Shown: positions 1 to 7,213 of the stretch, in pieces
Numbering within the stretch: position 1 is the stretch's first letter
How the letters are laid out: the number at the start of each line of letters is the position of its first letter
Origin: Rhizobium sp. 11515TR
GTDB lineage: Bacteria; Pseudomonadota; Alphaproteobacteria; Rhizobiales; Rhizobiaceae
Length of the DNA stretch: 64,000 nt
Direction: 5' to 3'
Assembly: GCF_002277895.1 (NCBI RefSeq)
Contig: NZ_CP022998.1
Span: 2,151,501 to 2,215,500, forward strand
The notes under the pieces: generated by a model
The model's input: the letters and a program-made list of their open reading frames with translations, nothing else
The model's database searches: none
Told to the model about the DNA's origin: nothing
Program-made: the position numbers and the translations under genes

Positions 1-629
1 AGGCGAAGGGAATACGCGGCCGGATCGCCACCCTCGCGCCGATCCTACACTGGCGCGTCTGCAACGTCTTCGACTGGCTCAAGATATATGCTCGGCTGGA
101 AGAATATGGGGCGTGGGACACATCAGCCGTGGTGGATGCCTACGGCGGCGACGAGGCGCAAGAGATCAATGCTCGTACCGGCTGCAACGGCTGCCCATTG
201 GCGGTGAAGGATCTCGGTCTCATGACCGTTATCCGCGTTCCATACTGGTCATACATTTCTCCGCTGCTTGGGTTGAAGCCGCTCTATCGCGAGCTGCGCC
301 TTCCGCAAAATCGGCTCAAGAAAACCGGGATCGACGAAAACGGTGACGTGGCGACTGCCAAGAATAAGCAGCGCATGGGACCGCTCACCTTCGAGGCGCG
401 AGAGATGGCGCTCGATCGCATTCTGTCGATCCAATCCGAAATCAACCTTGAGGCCCTCCGCTTGGGACGCCCGAAGGTTGATCTTCTGAACGATGACGAA
501 GTCGCCCGCATCCGTGAGCTGATAGCTCTCAAGACATGGCCGAATGGTTGGGATGGCGACGAGCCGACCGCTGATACTCCCCTCGATGCCGTCTTTGCCG
601 ACGGCACCATCCAACCATTGTTGATATAG
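1..629 (+). CDS. PAPS reductase-like phage protein (5' partial)
   Basis: The reading frame is open from the window edge, so only the last 208 residues are seen. The segment [15 protein letters not shown] resembles the conserved C-terminal part of phosphoadenosine-phosphosulfate reductase / adenine nucleotide alpha-hydrolase proteins, and a C-x2-C pair (TGCNGCPL) follows about 40 residues later. Phages often carry such proteins, with proposed roles in sulfur chemistry or nucleic-acid modification, but the substrate here is unknown. The nucleotide-binding N-terminus is outside the window. It is followed after 14 bases by the DnaA-like gene, so the two are probably cotranscribed. Confidence 0.6.
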   Translation, partial: AKGIRGRIATLAPILHWRVCNVFDWLKIYARLEEYGAWDTSAVVDAYGGDEAQEINARTGCNGCPLAVKDLGLMTVIRVPYWSYISPLLGLKPLYRELRLPQNRLKKTGIDENGDVATAKNKQRMGPLTFEAREMALDRILSIQSEINLEALRLGRPKVDLLNDDEVARIRELIALKTWPNGWDGDEPTADTPLDAVFADGTIQPLLI

Positions 630-643
630 GAGGTGCCGGCATT

Positions 644-1129
644 ATGCAGGTCGACGCCAAGACATACGCCACCGGCGCCGAGATGATCGACGCCTACCGC
701 TTGCTTCAGCAGCGCCTACGGGCCGCACCATTGCGCCGGCCGGTACCAACGCCGGTCCCGAAGCCGGCGGCACCGCCGAAGCTCGTTGAGCGCGCACCAC
801 AGCCGCACCATCCTTACTGGATGGGCTGCGATATCGAGTTCGACGCCCATGTGCAGGCCTGGCGGGCATGGCGCGGCATCCACGAGCGCAACAGCAGTCT
901 CTATGTCCGGAACCGTGCCGCAGAGCTCGGCTTCACATTCGACAAGATCCGCAGCCAGGACCGCCACCGCAAGGTCGTCGCGGCTCGCCAACTGCTGATG
1001 TACGAGGTCAAGATGCTGTTCGACCGATCCTATCCCGAGATCGGCCGGCTCTTCGGTGGCCGCGATCATACGACTGTTCTCCATGCCGTGAAGAAGATCG
1101 CGAAGATGAAGGCGGAGGGGAAGCTATGA
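644..1129 (+). CDS. DnaA domain IV-like DNA-binding protein
   Basis: A 161-residue protein. The N-terminal third is proline-rich (about residues 26-50) and looks like a linker. The C-terminal half ends in a helix-turn-helix resembling DnaA domain [22 protein letters not shown] at about residues 130-150 carries the DHTTV signature that contacts DnaA boxes. There is no AAA+ ATPase domain. Such truncated DnaA-like proteins occur in alphaproteobacterial phages and may recruit or block host initiation; that role is inference. Its TGA overlaps the next ATG (ATGA), indicating translational coupling. Confidence 0.7.
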   Translation: MQVDAKTYATGAEMIDAYRLLQQRLRAAPLRRPVPTPVPKPAAPPKLVERAPQPHHPYWMGCDIEFDAHVQAWRAWRGIHERNSSLYVRNRAAELGFTFDKIRSQDRHRKVVAARQLLMYEVKMLFDRSYPEIGRLFGGRDHTTVLHAVKKIAKMKAEGKL

Positions 1130-1485
1130 GCGATCGCCTCTGCCCATGGTGCAAGATCGGCCATTTCCAGCGCACGCCCTGGCTCTACACCTATCAATGC
1201 GATGAGTGCGGCACAGCAACCGTCATCGAAGAGGAGCGACGCATTTGCTGCATCGTTCCGTTCTGCCGGCGGACTCGCGGGGATCGGAAGGGGAGTCTGC
1301 TGACGCCCGGCATGGAATGGATCTGCCGCGCGCACTGGACGCCAATCCGGCTTGAGCGACGTAAGGTTTATCGCCGCGCCCTGAACGCCTTCAAAGACAA
1401 TCCCACCGATAAAAACCGTGACATTGCTTTTGGCCTTTGGGGCGCAATGAAGCGAGAAGCAATCGAGAGGGCGGCTGGGATATGA
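1126..1485 (+). CDS. Zinc-ribbon hypothetical phage protein
   Basis: A 119-residue protein starting at the ATG that overlaps the previous stop. The first 30 residues hold CPWC and CDEC pairs, a plausible four-cysteine zinc ribbon. Two further cysteine clusters (ICCIVPFC and WICRAHW) may bind a second metal. The rest is basic with no recognised domain. It ends in a coupled ATGA overlap with the next gene, within a run of early genes. A nucleic-acid-binding role is possible but not shown. Confidence 0.6.
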   Translation: MSDRLCPWCKIGHFQRTPWLYTYQCDECGTATVIEEERRICCIVPFCRRTRGDRKGSLLTPGMEWICRAHWTPIRLERRKVYRRALNAFKDNPTDKNRDIAFGLWGAMKREAIERAAGI

Positions 1486-1898
1486 TCGACCCGCGCGTTT
1501 CTTCCCTGTGCGCTGAAGTAGGTATCGAGGCCATTGAGGGCACCGCATACCCGCGCTTGGGGCAGACGCGTGCCGTAAACACGATCAGGCGCATTATAGA
1601 ACGTTTTGGCGAAGATCATGCCCGTCTCGTTCTGATGACGTTAGCGGAAACCGAAAATAACCGCGCTCTTTTGGACGAGGTTTGCCTCTGGACCACCTCC
1701 GATATGGTCAGGGTGTTCTCGGACGAAATAGAACAAGATGCCAGCCAATGGCTCGCATATTGGGATTCCATGCCTGTCGGATATCTACAGTCCGTCTCTC
1801 ATGGGCTCAAAGGCATGATCAAGCAGAGAGATGCCCTCTCGGGCATGGTATATCGAGAACTTCGCAAATATTATGGGCAACAGGACTTGGAGCAGTGA
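1482..1898 (+). CDS. Hypothetical phage protein
   Basis: A 138-residue protein. I chose the ATG at 1482 because it overlaps the previous TGA as in the neighbouring junction; an in-frame ATG at 1437 would overlap the upstream gene more deeply. Visible content is a mainly helical, acidic protein ([14 protein letters not shown] start, ...RELRKYYGQQDLEQ end) with no motif I recognise. Position in the coupled early cluster is the only clue to role. Confidence 0.55.
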   Translation: MIDPRVSSLCAEVGIEAIEGTAYPRLGQTRAVNTIRRIIERFGEDHARLVLMTLAETENNRALLDEVCLWTTSDMVRVFSDEIEQDASQWLAYWDSMPVGYLQSVSHGLKGMIKQRDALSGMVYRELRKYYGQQDLEQ

Positions 1899-1899
1899 C

Positions 1900-2574
1900 A
1901 TGACCCCGCATGAGATCGAAGAACTGTTTATCGCGGCTGCCCATACAGACAGGCGGTTACCATCGAATGGAGAGCGGCCGGCACAACTGAAGGCGCAAGC
2001 GCTTCCATACTTTCATACTCAAGCTGAGGTGTTCGGATGGGGCGCTGAACGTTACGTTGAGGAATTGCGCGACTTCTATACTCACAAGTCAACACGCCTC
2101 CAAAGCCAGGAGGTTTCCCGGTGGGAGCTTTGCAATGAGCTGATGACCTTTGTGCCGCGGAAGCGCGACAGGCGTTGTCTATGGGCTTGGGCAGCTGCGG
2201 AAGCAAGATCATTACGCGCTGTCCCGACCGGACAGACAGAAGCTCAAAAAATGAGTTTCAGTCGTTGGTGTCAGGACGTAGAGCATATACACAGAAACAC
2301 AGGGGCACGCCGAAAAGACGCGGCCGTCTCATGTATCGCTGCAATTTTCCTTCGCAAGACGTTGGAAGATATACGATCGCTGCAAAATGCCATGTTGCAA
2401 GAACCCCATAAAATAAGCGATAAATGCATCAACATCGCAGAGCCGCGCCACTGGAATGACAGTGATGTCGTCGCCCAAAAGGAAGCCATTCGAGCCCAGC
2501 GGTTTGATTGGGTTCAGTGGCGGAACGAACAGAGACGTAAGGCTGATCTACGGCGCCGGCAAGCTGCAGCATAG
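1900..2574 (+). CDS. Hypothetical phage protein, DUF6362-like
   Basis: A 224-residue protein starting at MTPHEIEELFIAAAHTDRRL one base after the preceding stop. The N-terminal stretch, with a conserved arginine-leucine-proline (RRLP), and the later KRDRRCLWAWA segment resemble DUF6362 proteins found in alphaproteobacteria and their phages; this match is from memory and tentative. The C-terminus is highly basic (QWRNEQRRKADLRRRQ), suggesting nucleic-acid contact. It is the last coding gene before the long gene-free stretch. Confidence 0.55.
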   Translation: MTPHEIEELFIAAAHTDRRLPSNGERPAQLKAQALPYFHTQAEVFGWGAERYVEELRDFYTHKSTRLQSQEVSRWELCNELMTFVPRKRDRRCLWAWAAAEARSLRAVPTGQTEAQKMSFSRWCQDVEHIHRNTGARRKDAAVSCIAAIFLRKTLEDIRSLQNAMLQEPHKISDKCINIAEPRHWNDSDVVAQKEAIRAQRFDWVQWRNEQRRKADLRRRQAAA

Positions 2575-3163
2575 AATATGAGGCTCTGCCCGGATTGATC
2601 CCCGGAAGCACCCTCGGATCGGAGCGAGAGCTTCGGTCGTCGATATTGCCGCCAGATAGAAATGGCGGGCTATCCTCGCAAGCGCCAATAGGCGACAGAG
2701 GAAGCATCGGAGAAAGATGGCCTCCCCGGCCGCCGTTCTCATCTGATTGATTGAAAAGTGCCGGGGTAGCCAATTCGGGAGATTTAACACATCTTCCCCG
2801 ACATGTTATCGAAACGAGATTTCTTTGACATGTCGCAAATTCGAGGCATTAGCCTCAACGAGGGTGCCTCCTGTTAGCAAAGCGCAGGCGCAGAAAGATG
2901 AGGATATGCCCTCATAGGCCATAGCAATTCGCCCAAATGGGCAACGAGATCGGGTGGCATAGAGCCTAACTTGGGCCCACATCAGGGTAGCAATGGTTGC
3001 TCTGCCACTCGACTAAATCGAAATGCGAGAATTCACGCTGCGAAAGCAGGCAGGGATGTTCCCGGAAGGGTAGTGGATCAGGGTATCAGGTAACCCGCGT
3101 TGACGCTCCGTAAAGCCGGCAAGTATTGCGCTCTAAGCACCTTCGCATTTCGATGCCAATTTG

Positions 3164-3188
3164 AGTTATCCGGAAATCCCGGATAACT
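3164..3188. promoter_or_regulatory. 10-bp-arm palindrome, possible operator or hairpin
   Basis: Perfect inverted repeat AGTTATCCGG / CCGGATAACT with a 5-base spacer. No T-run follows, so it is not a standard terminator. It stands next to a second palindrome at 3193-3211, upstream of the tRNA and late operon, which fits either a repressor site or the 3' part of a structured RNA. Confidence 0.4.
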
Positions 3189-3192
3189 GAGT

Positions 3193-3211
3193 TTGTGCAA
3201 AAAATGCACAA
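3193..3211. promoter_or_regulatory. TTGTGCA-N5-TGCACAA palindrome
   Basis: Seven-base perfect arms separated by AAAAA, four bases after the preceding palindrome. The size and spacing suit a dimeric helix-turn-helix regulator. No clear promoter could be assigned beside it. Confidence 0.35.
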
Positions 3212-3420
3212 GCTTGATACGAAATCGGGAAGAAGAGACCAGTAGCGCGCGTAACCAAGCTGGGCTCGGCGTTCCTATGACCCCGCTATCCTGGGCTTAG
3301 TCCTAGAGGATCGGGCGAGGGGCAGAGACCGTGAACAAACGCCGCCTTCCCGACCAATTCCTCACCAGAGGACAGGACGGCACAATACGCCCCGCTTGCG
3401 GAACCGTACTGAAATTGTTC

Positions 3421-3496
3421 GCCGATACAGCTCAGTTGGCAGAGCAGCCCTTTTGTAAAGGGAAGGCTGCAGGTTCAAGTCCTGCTGTCGGCTCCA
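3421..3496 (+). tRNA. tRNA-Thr (anticodon UGU), phage-borne
   Basis: A 76-base cloverleaf: acceptor arms GCCGATA / TGTCGGC pair (one G-T), the anticodon loop is TTTGTAA giving UGU, the T arm is GCAGG-TTCAAGT-CCTGC, and CCA is encoded at 3494-3496. Unusual points are C instead of U at position 8 and a G-A mismatch at the top of the anticodon stem. It lies inside the prophage, so it is a phage tRNA rather than the attachment site. Confidence 0.9.
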
Positions 3497-3516
3497 TTCA
3501 TTCATCGGAGAAATCG

Positions 3517-3765
3517 ATGTCCATAAAGATCGAATGCCCGAAAGGCCTGTCAGGGGCTGAACGCGACACGCTTTGGTGCCTGTTCCGCAATGGTCCGACA
3601 TGGGATGGCGATCTCCCTTCCAAGAGCGGCCGCTCCGATCTGATCGACAAGGGCTATGCCGAGAGGGGCGACGGTTGGAACTGGCTCACGACCGCCGGCG
3701 TGCTGCTCGCTCTTGAGCTTGGCATGGGCGTCACGAAGGAAAACCGCCAGAATCGCGCCACCTAA
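3517..3765 (+). CDS. Hypothetical phage protein, winged-helix-like
   Basis: An 82-residue protein starting 20 bases after the tRNA, with CGGAGAA as ribosome binding site. An upstream GTG at 3331 keeps the same frame open, but that extension would run through the tRNA, so I reject it. The segment DLPSKSGRSDLIDKGYAERG followed by WNWLTTAGVLL resembles the wing and last helix of a small winged-helix protein. It is the first gene of the plus-strand block leading into the late operon. Function unknown. Confidence 0.6.
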   Translation: MSIKIECPKGLSGAERDTLWCLFRNGPTWDGDLPSKSGRSDLIDKGYAERGDGWNWLTTAGVLLALELGMGVTKENRQNRAT

Positions 3766-4006
3766 TCCTTAGCGTCCTGAGTTATACGGTTTCCGCAAAA
3801 GCGGTATAATCGGCAATGAATCGCCCGTGGCGATAGTGCCAAAGTACCCATCGGCTAATGCGCCGGCTGATAGGGCTCACCTAATCGACGCATCTGCGGT
3901 TTTTGTCGCGAACCGTCATCAGATAGCAAAAATGCGAGCCTCGCGATTGAGGGTTCAGCCCGATCGGCATAACTGCTGGTCGGGCTTTATCTTTTGGAGA
4001 GTGAGC
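3766..4006 (+). other. Non-coding, hairpin-rich stretch ending in a terminator
   Basis: 241 bases without a convincing gene. It holds CCGC-aaaa-GCGG near 3793-3804 flanked by TTATA/TATAA, ATCGCC-cgt-GGCGAT at 3820-3834, and the terminator hairpin at 3957-3995. The arrangement could be a short phage RNA or the processed 3' end of the upstream transcript. An in-frame extension of the next gene upstream to 3827 exists but would cross the terminator. Confidence 0.35.
3957..3995 (+). terminator. Intrinsic terminator
   Basis: A 9-bp stem at 3957-3965/3978-3986 (AGCCCGATC with GGTCGGGCT, two G-T pairs), a 12-base loop, then TTATCTTTT. It lies just before the next gene, whose ribosome binding site TTGGAGAG follows immediately. 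Confidence 0.6.
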
Positions 4007-4261
4007 ATGGCGAAATGGCAACATATTCGTGAGGCTCGCGGTATCGCCGAAGGAACAACTGCCGATCTCCTCATGCCAAATGGGAAAGTCGTCGCTGCTA
4101 TCTGGGAAGCCAGACCCGGAACTTTGGGAAACTGCCCCGGCAATAAAGGCGAGAAAATCCTCACGGCCATGGTGGCTTGGTGGCTCATCAAGGGGAAGTG
4201 GCGCGGGAAAGAAATGATCGGGCTTTATGAGCCGCTGAGTTTCAGATTGGCCGGAGAGTGA
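4007..4261 (+). CDS. Hypothetical phage protein
   Basis: An 84-residue protein, starting at MAKWQHIREARG after the ribosome binding site GGAGAG. It is a small basic, tryptophan-rich protein (AMVAWWLIKGKWRGKEM) with no domain I can name. It lies one base upstream of the next gene, so the two are likely cotranslated. The start is supported by its position just after a terminator and a good ribosome binding site. Confidence 0.55.
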   Translation: MAKWQHIREARGIAEGTTADLLMPNGKVVAAIWEARPGTLGNCPGNKGEKILTAMVAWWLIKGKWRGKEMIGLYEPLSFRLAGE

Positions 4262-4262
4262 G

Positions 4263-4550
4263 ATGCGAGCCGGCGGCATTGTAATTCTCATCGCAACCCT
4301 GGCGGTAACAATGCCTTGTGGGGCGCGGGCTTCGGATGCTGACAGGTGGCCCATCGCTGTCTCGCCAATGATGGATCTGCAGCCTCTCCCCGACGAGGCG
4401 TTCTCTGATCCGGTGGCATTCTGCCGCGGTATCTTATTTGCCGCTCAACCAATCAGGAGCACGCCAAAGGGCGATGCTATCGCCATCATGGCATCGAACG
4501 GCCACGCGGTTTGCTATGAAGATGGCCGGGCAGAGATCATCAGAAAGTGA
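4263..4550 (+). CDS. Small exported phage protein
   Basis: A 95-residue protein with a typical Sec signal peptide: MRAGGIVILIATLAVTMPCG followed by ARAS-D, giving a likely cleavage after ARA or ARAS near residue 24. The mature part has two cysteines (FCRGI and VCYEDG) that could form a disulfide, and GDAIAIMASNGHAVCYEDG looks like a small beta fold. A periplasmic or cell-surface role during lysogeny is possible, but nothing specific is recognised. Confidence 0.55.
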   Translation: MRAGGIVILIATLAVTMPCGARASDADRWPIAVSPMMDLQPLPDEAFSDPVAFCRGILFAAQPIRSTPKGDAIAIMASNGHAVCYEDGRAEIIRK

Positions 4551-4665
4551 ATTGGCTTCTGTCCCTCTTCCATCGCCCACATTGGCTGACGGAAAGACCT
4601 ATAGGCGTGCCAAAGGACGTCGTAATCCGCGCGAGGGGATGGCGGGTGAGGTTTCGGAGATACCC

Positions 4666-4974
4666 ATGACTGACAAGAAGAAAGCCAAGACCGCTGAAGT
4701 CGAAGGGCTGATAGTCAAGATCGGCGTTGATGTCGATAAGGCCGCAATCGCTGAGGCTACGGCTGCCCTGAAGGAATTGGCTGAGGCTGCTAATCAGGCG
4801 CGTGATGCCCTCAATAGACTGACTGGTCGAAAGATCGGCGGTTATTTGTCTGCCACTGGCGGAAGTGGCGGTGCGGGCGGCGGCGGTAGTCAACTCCAAC
4901 CGGGTGAAGGGATTACAGTCGTGGTCGGTGCCGGTTCAGGCGCTCGCCCAGGCGGTAAGAAGTTCAAGCTCTGA
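4666..4974 (+). CDS. Hypothetical phage protein with Gly-rich segment
   Basis: A 102-residue protein if it starts at MTDKKKAKTAEVEG; an alternative in-frame ATG at 4639 has a comparable ribosome binding site. Residues 10-50 are a lysine/alanine-rich helical region (IAEATAALKELAEAANQARD) likely to be a coiled coil. A glycine/serine linker (GGSGGAGGGGS) and a short basic tail follow. It overlaps the next start by one base (TGATG). Function unknown; it lies shortly before the terminase genes. Confidence 0.5.
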   Translation: MTDKKKAKTAEVEGLIVKIGVDVDKAAIAEATAALKELAEAANQARDALNRLTGRKIGGYLSATGGSGGAGGGGSQLQPGEGITVVVGAGSGARPGGKKFKL

Positions 4975-5117
4975 TGACCATCCCCGAAAAGCAAACCGAG
5001 ATCTCCAACCTCATAGCCATCCTAAAGGCAGAGGGCATGATGTATCCGGTCGGTGACGATTTGGATCTCGTGCTCGCGGATTGCCGGAGGCTGGTGAAGA
5101 TGGTGAGGCGGGGATGA
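4974..5117 (+). CDS. Very small hypothetical phage protein
   Basis: A 47-residue frame from ATG at 4974, overlapping the previous TGA, to TGA at 5115-5117, which itself overlaps the next ATG. It reads MTIPEKQTEISNLIAILKAE... and ends ...LVKMVRRG. The unbroken chain of coupled overlaps on both sides is the main support. Predicted helical, no known motif. Confidence 0.5.
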   Translation: MTIPEKQTEISNLIAILKAEGMMYPVGDDLDLVLADCRRLVKMVRRG

Positions 5118-5317
5118 CTAAGGCTTGGTGGGATGACACACCATACTATGGAAGCGAGCGCCAACCGTTCTCCATGACCGTTGAGGCCGAGCCTAAGTTT
5201 AAGCACCCGGTCGGGTTCGTCCAACTGCGGGAACGCTATCGGATTCAGGCCAGCGGCAAGTCAGTGGTTAACTCGGTCGATCGGCATTGCCGCATATCAA
5301 AGGTCAAGCTGAAATAA
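5114..5317 (+). CDS. Small hypothetical phage protein
   Basis: A 67-residue protein starting at the ATG that overlaps the upstream stop (ATGA). It begins MTKAWWDDTPYYGSERQ and ends with the basic run DRHCRISKVKLK. No domain recognised. It directly precedes the small terminase subunit by one base, so it belongs to the packaging transcript. Confidence 0.5.
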   Translation: MTKAWWDDTPYYGSERQPFSMTVEAEPKFKHPVGFVQLRERYRIQASGKSVVNSVDRHCRISKVKLK

Positions 5318-5318
5318 T

Positions 5319-5792
5319 ATGCCAGTCCTGAAAAACGCCAGGCATGAACGGTTCGCCCAGGCGTTCGCCAAGGGGTTATCGCAGGAAGATGCATATGCAG
5401 AGGCCGGCTTCAAGCCTCATAGGCAGAATGCATCACGCCTGATGACAAATGATGACATCCGGCGGCGCGTAGCTGAGATCAAGGGCAGAGTGGCTGAAAA
5501 GGCAGAATGGACGGCCGCTGATAGGCTCGCTGCGCTGAAACGCATCTCTGACAAGGCGGAGGATAAAGATCCCCGGGTGGCCGTCTCTGCGATTGCTGAG
5601 GCGAATAAGATGCAGGGCAGTCATGCCCCGACAAAGAACGAACATACCGGTAGGGGCGGCGGCCCTATCCAATCAGTTGACCTCTCAAAGCTGAGTGACG
5701 ATGAATTCAACCGTCTTGAAGCGATCCTCGGTTCGATTGCCATCGATGGCGGAGATCAGAGCGGAGAGAGTGAGGAGAACAGCTCAAGCTGA
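5319..5792 (+). CDS. Terminase small subunit
   Basis: A 157-residue protein with the layout of Terminase_2-type small subunits. An N-terminal helix-turn-helix (NARHERFAQAFAKG, then SQEDAYAEAGF and NASRLMTNDDIRRRV, residues 6-55) is followed by an oligomerisation helix (WTAADRLAALKRISDKAED). It should recognise the phage packaging site and regulate the large subunit. Its end overlaps the start of the large subunit in another frame, the usual arrangement for the pair. Confidence 0.8.
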   Translation: MPVLKNARHERFAQAFAKGLSQEDAYAEAGFKPHRQNASRLMTNDDIRRRVAEIKGRVAEKAEWTAADRLAALKRISDKAEDKDPRVAVSAIAEANKMQGSHAPTKNEHTGRGGGPIQSVDLSKLSDDEFNRLEAILGSIAIDGGDQSGESEENSSS

Positions 5793-7206
5793 GCGAGACA
5801 GGCTCGCCAAGGATGCCGAGCGCATTCGGGCTAGATGCCAGACGTTCTCAGGGTTTGTCAAAGAGGCCTGGCATGTCCTAGAGCCGAACACGCCACTTAA
5901 ATGGTCCTGGCACATGGCGTGCATGTGCGACCATCTCGAAGCGGTCACCTTCGGTAAATTGACGCCGTGGCTCATCTTCAATGTACCGCCTGGCTCTTCG
6001 AAGTCGATGATTGTTTCCGTGCTGTGGCAGGCGTGGGAATGGGGGCCGTGCGGTAAACGATCCAATCGGTTCCTGACGACCTCTTTCGAATTGGAGAACG
6101 TCAAGCGCGATACGCGTAAAACACGCGATCTAGTCATGAGCGAATGGTTTCAGTCGCTCTGGCCCGAAGTAAAGATGAAGCGATCGGCGGAACTGTCATT
6201 CGCTAATAGTGATACGGGGACGCGTGAGGGTGTGCCCTTTGCATCCATCACCGGTAAGCGCGGCGATAGGGTGGTAATCGATGACCCTCACTCGCTCAAG
6301 GGCGCTGAAAGCGACCAGCAACGCGGGGAATCGGTTCGTCTCTTCCTCGAAGGCGGTTTAAACCGTCTGAATGACCAGCAGACATCGGCTATCGTCGTTG
6401 TGATGCAGAGGCTTCATGAAAACGATCTCACGGGCGCGCTTTTGGCTCGCGACCTTGGTTTCGTACACATCATGATCCCAATGGAGTTTGAACCGGAACG
6501 GAAATGTATTACTCCGCTGCCTTGGCAGGATCCAAGGTCGTTTGATGGCGAGTTGATGGACCCAGTTCGTGTGCCGCAAAGTGCCGTGGATATCTTGAAG
6601 AGCGTCAGCTTCTCGTGGGCTGGTCAGTACCAGCAACGGCCTACGGCTCGTGAGGGCGGCCTATTCAAGCGGGAATGGTTCGTTGGGCAGATTATTGAGG
6701 TCGCACCGCCTGGAACCGTTTGGGTTCGCCATTGGGACTTGGCAGCCACCAAGAAGGGACAGGGGGCGCGCACCGCTGGTGTAAAGCTCGGCAGAACGCC
6801 AGATGGCCGTTACATCGTGGGTCACGTCATCAAAGATAGATGGGATGGCAACGGGGTTAGGCAGATAATCAAGTCTACTGCTGAGATGGACGGCCCTGCG
6901 GTTACGATTTCGCTACCTCAGGATCCTGGACAGGCTGGCAAGGTGCAGGCGCAAGATTTCGTGGCGTCACTGGCCGGATACAAGGTGAAGACCGAACCGG
7001 AGAGCGGGGACAAGTTCACCCGTGCCGAACCCTTTGCTGCTCAATGCGCCGCAGGGAACGTCTATCTGCTTAAACACGACGGTTGGAACCAAGATTATAT
7101 CGACGAGCTATGCGCCTTCCCCGGCGCGGTGCTCAAGGACCAAGTGGACGCATCGTCTGGCGCATTCGGCCGACTTGTGGGCACACGAACCTCATTCTTC
7201 GGGTGA
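5746..7206 (+). CDS. Terminase large subunit
   Basis: About 486 residues from the ATG at 5746; an in-frame start at 5695 is also possible. The ATPase half shows a Walker A-like loop VPPGSSKS (about residues 80-87) and a Walker B-like VVIDDPHS. The nuclease half has HWDLAATKKG, KDRWDGNGV and PQDPGQAGK, giving acidic residues placed like those of the RNase H-fold terminase nuclease. It is the motor that translocates and cuts concatemeric DNA into the prohead. Length and order upstream of the portal are typical. Confidence 0.92.
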   Translation: MAEIRAERVRRTAQAERDRLAKDAERIRARCQTFSGFVKEAWHVLEPNTPLKWSWHMACMCDHLEAVTFGKLTPWLIFNVPPGSSKSMIVSVLWQAWEWGPCGKRSNRFLTTSFELENVKRDTRKTRDLVMSEWFQSLWPEVKMKRSAELSFANSDTGTREGVPFASITGKRGDRVVIDDPHSLKGAESDQQRGESVRLFLEGGLNRLNDQQTSAIVVVMQRLHENDLTGALLARDLGFVHIMIPMEFEPERKCITPLPWQDPRSFDGELMDPVRVPQSAVDILKSVSFSWAGQYQQRPTAREGGLFKREWFVGQIIEVAPPGTVWVRHWDLAATKKGQGARTAGVKLGRTPDGRYIVGHVIKDRWDGNGVRQIIKSTAEMDGPAVTISLPQDPGQAGKVQAQDFVASLAGYKVKTEPESGDKFTRAEPFAAQCAAGNVYLLKHDGWNQDYIDELCAFPGAVLKDQVDASSGAFGRLVGTRTSFFG

Positions 7207-7213
7207 AGCTTGC

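Larger units (their letters stand above)
2575..3420 (+). ncRNA. Gene-free hairpin-rich stretch; candidate large phage RNA
   Basis: About 845 bases with no convincing gene on either strand, lying between a phage gene and the phage tRNA-Thr. Inverted repeats are dense: 2649-2654/2663-2668, 2683-2686/2691-2694, 2724-2729/2761-2766, 2799-2806/2828-2835 (8 bp), 2843-2847/2852-2856, 2898-2903/2910-2915, 2931-2934/2939-2942. A perfect 12-bp pair at 3017-3028/3143-3154 would close a ~138-base domain. Large structured phage RNAs of similar size (GOLLD, ROOL) are known to sit beside phage tRNAs. Membership in a known class is not established, and the strand is assumed from the tRNA. Confidence 0.35.

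Noticed and set aside
2548..2790. Minus-strand frames in the gene-free region
   Set aside because: Short, no ribosome binding site, and they overlap the hairpins without protein-like character.
3331..3516. GTG-initiated upstream extension of the 82-residue gene through tRNA-Thr
   Set aside because: A tRNA lies within it; the downstream ATG has a proper ribosome binding site.
3362..3601. Minus-strand frame over tRNA-Thr
   Set aside because: The LNLQP..ALPTELY-type peptide is a common false translation of tRNA genes.
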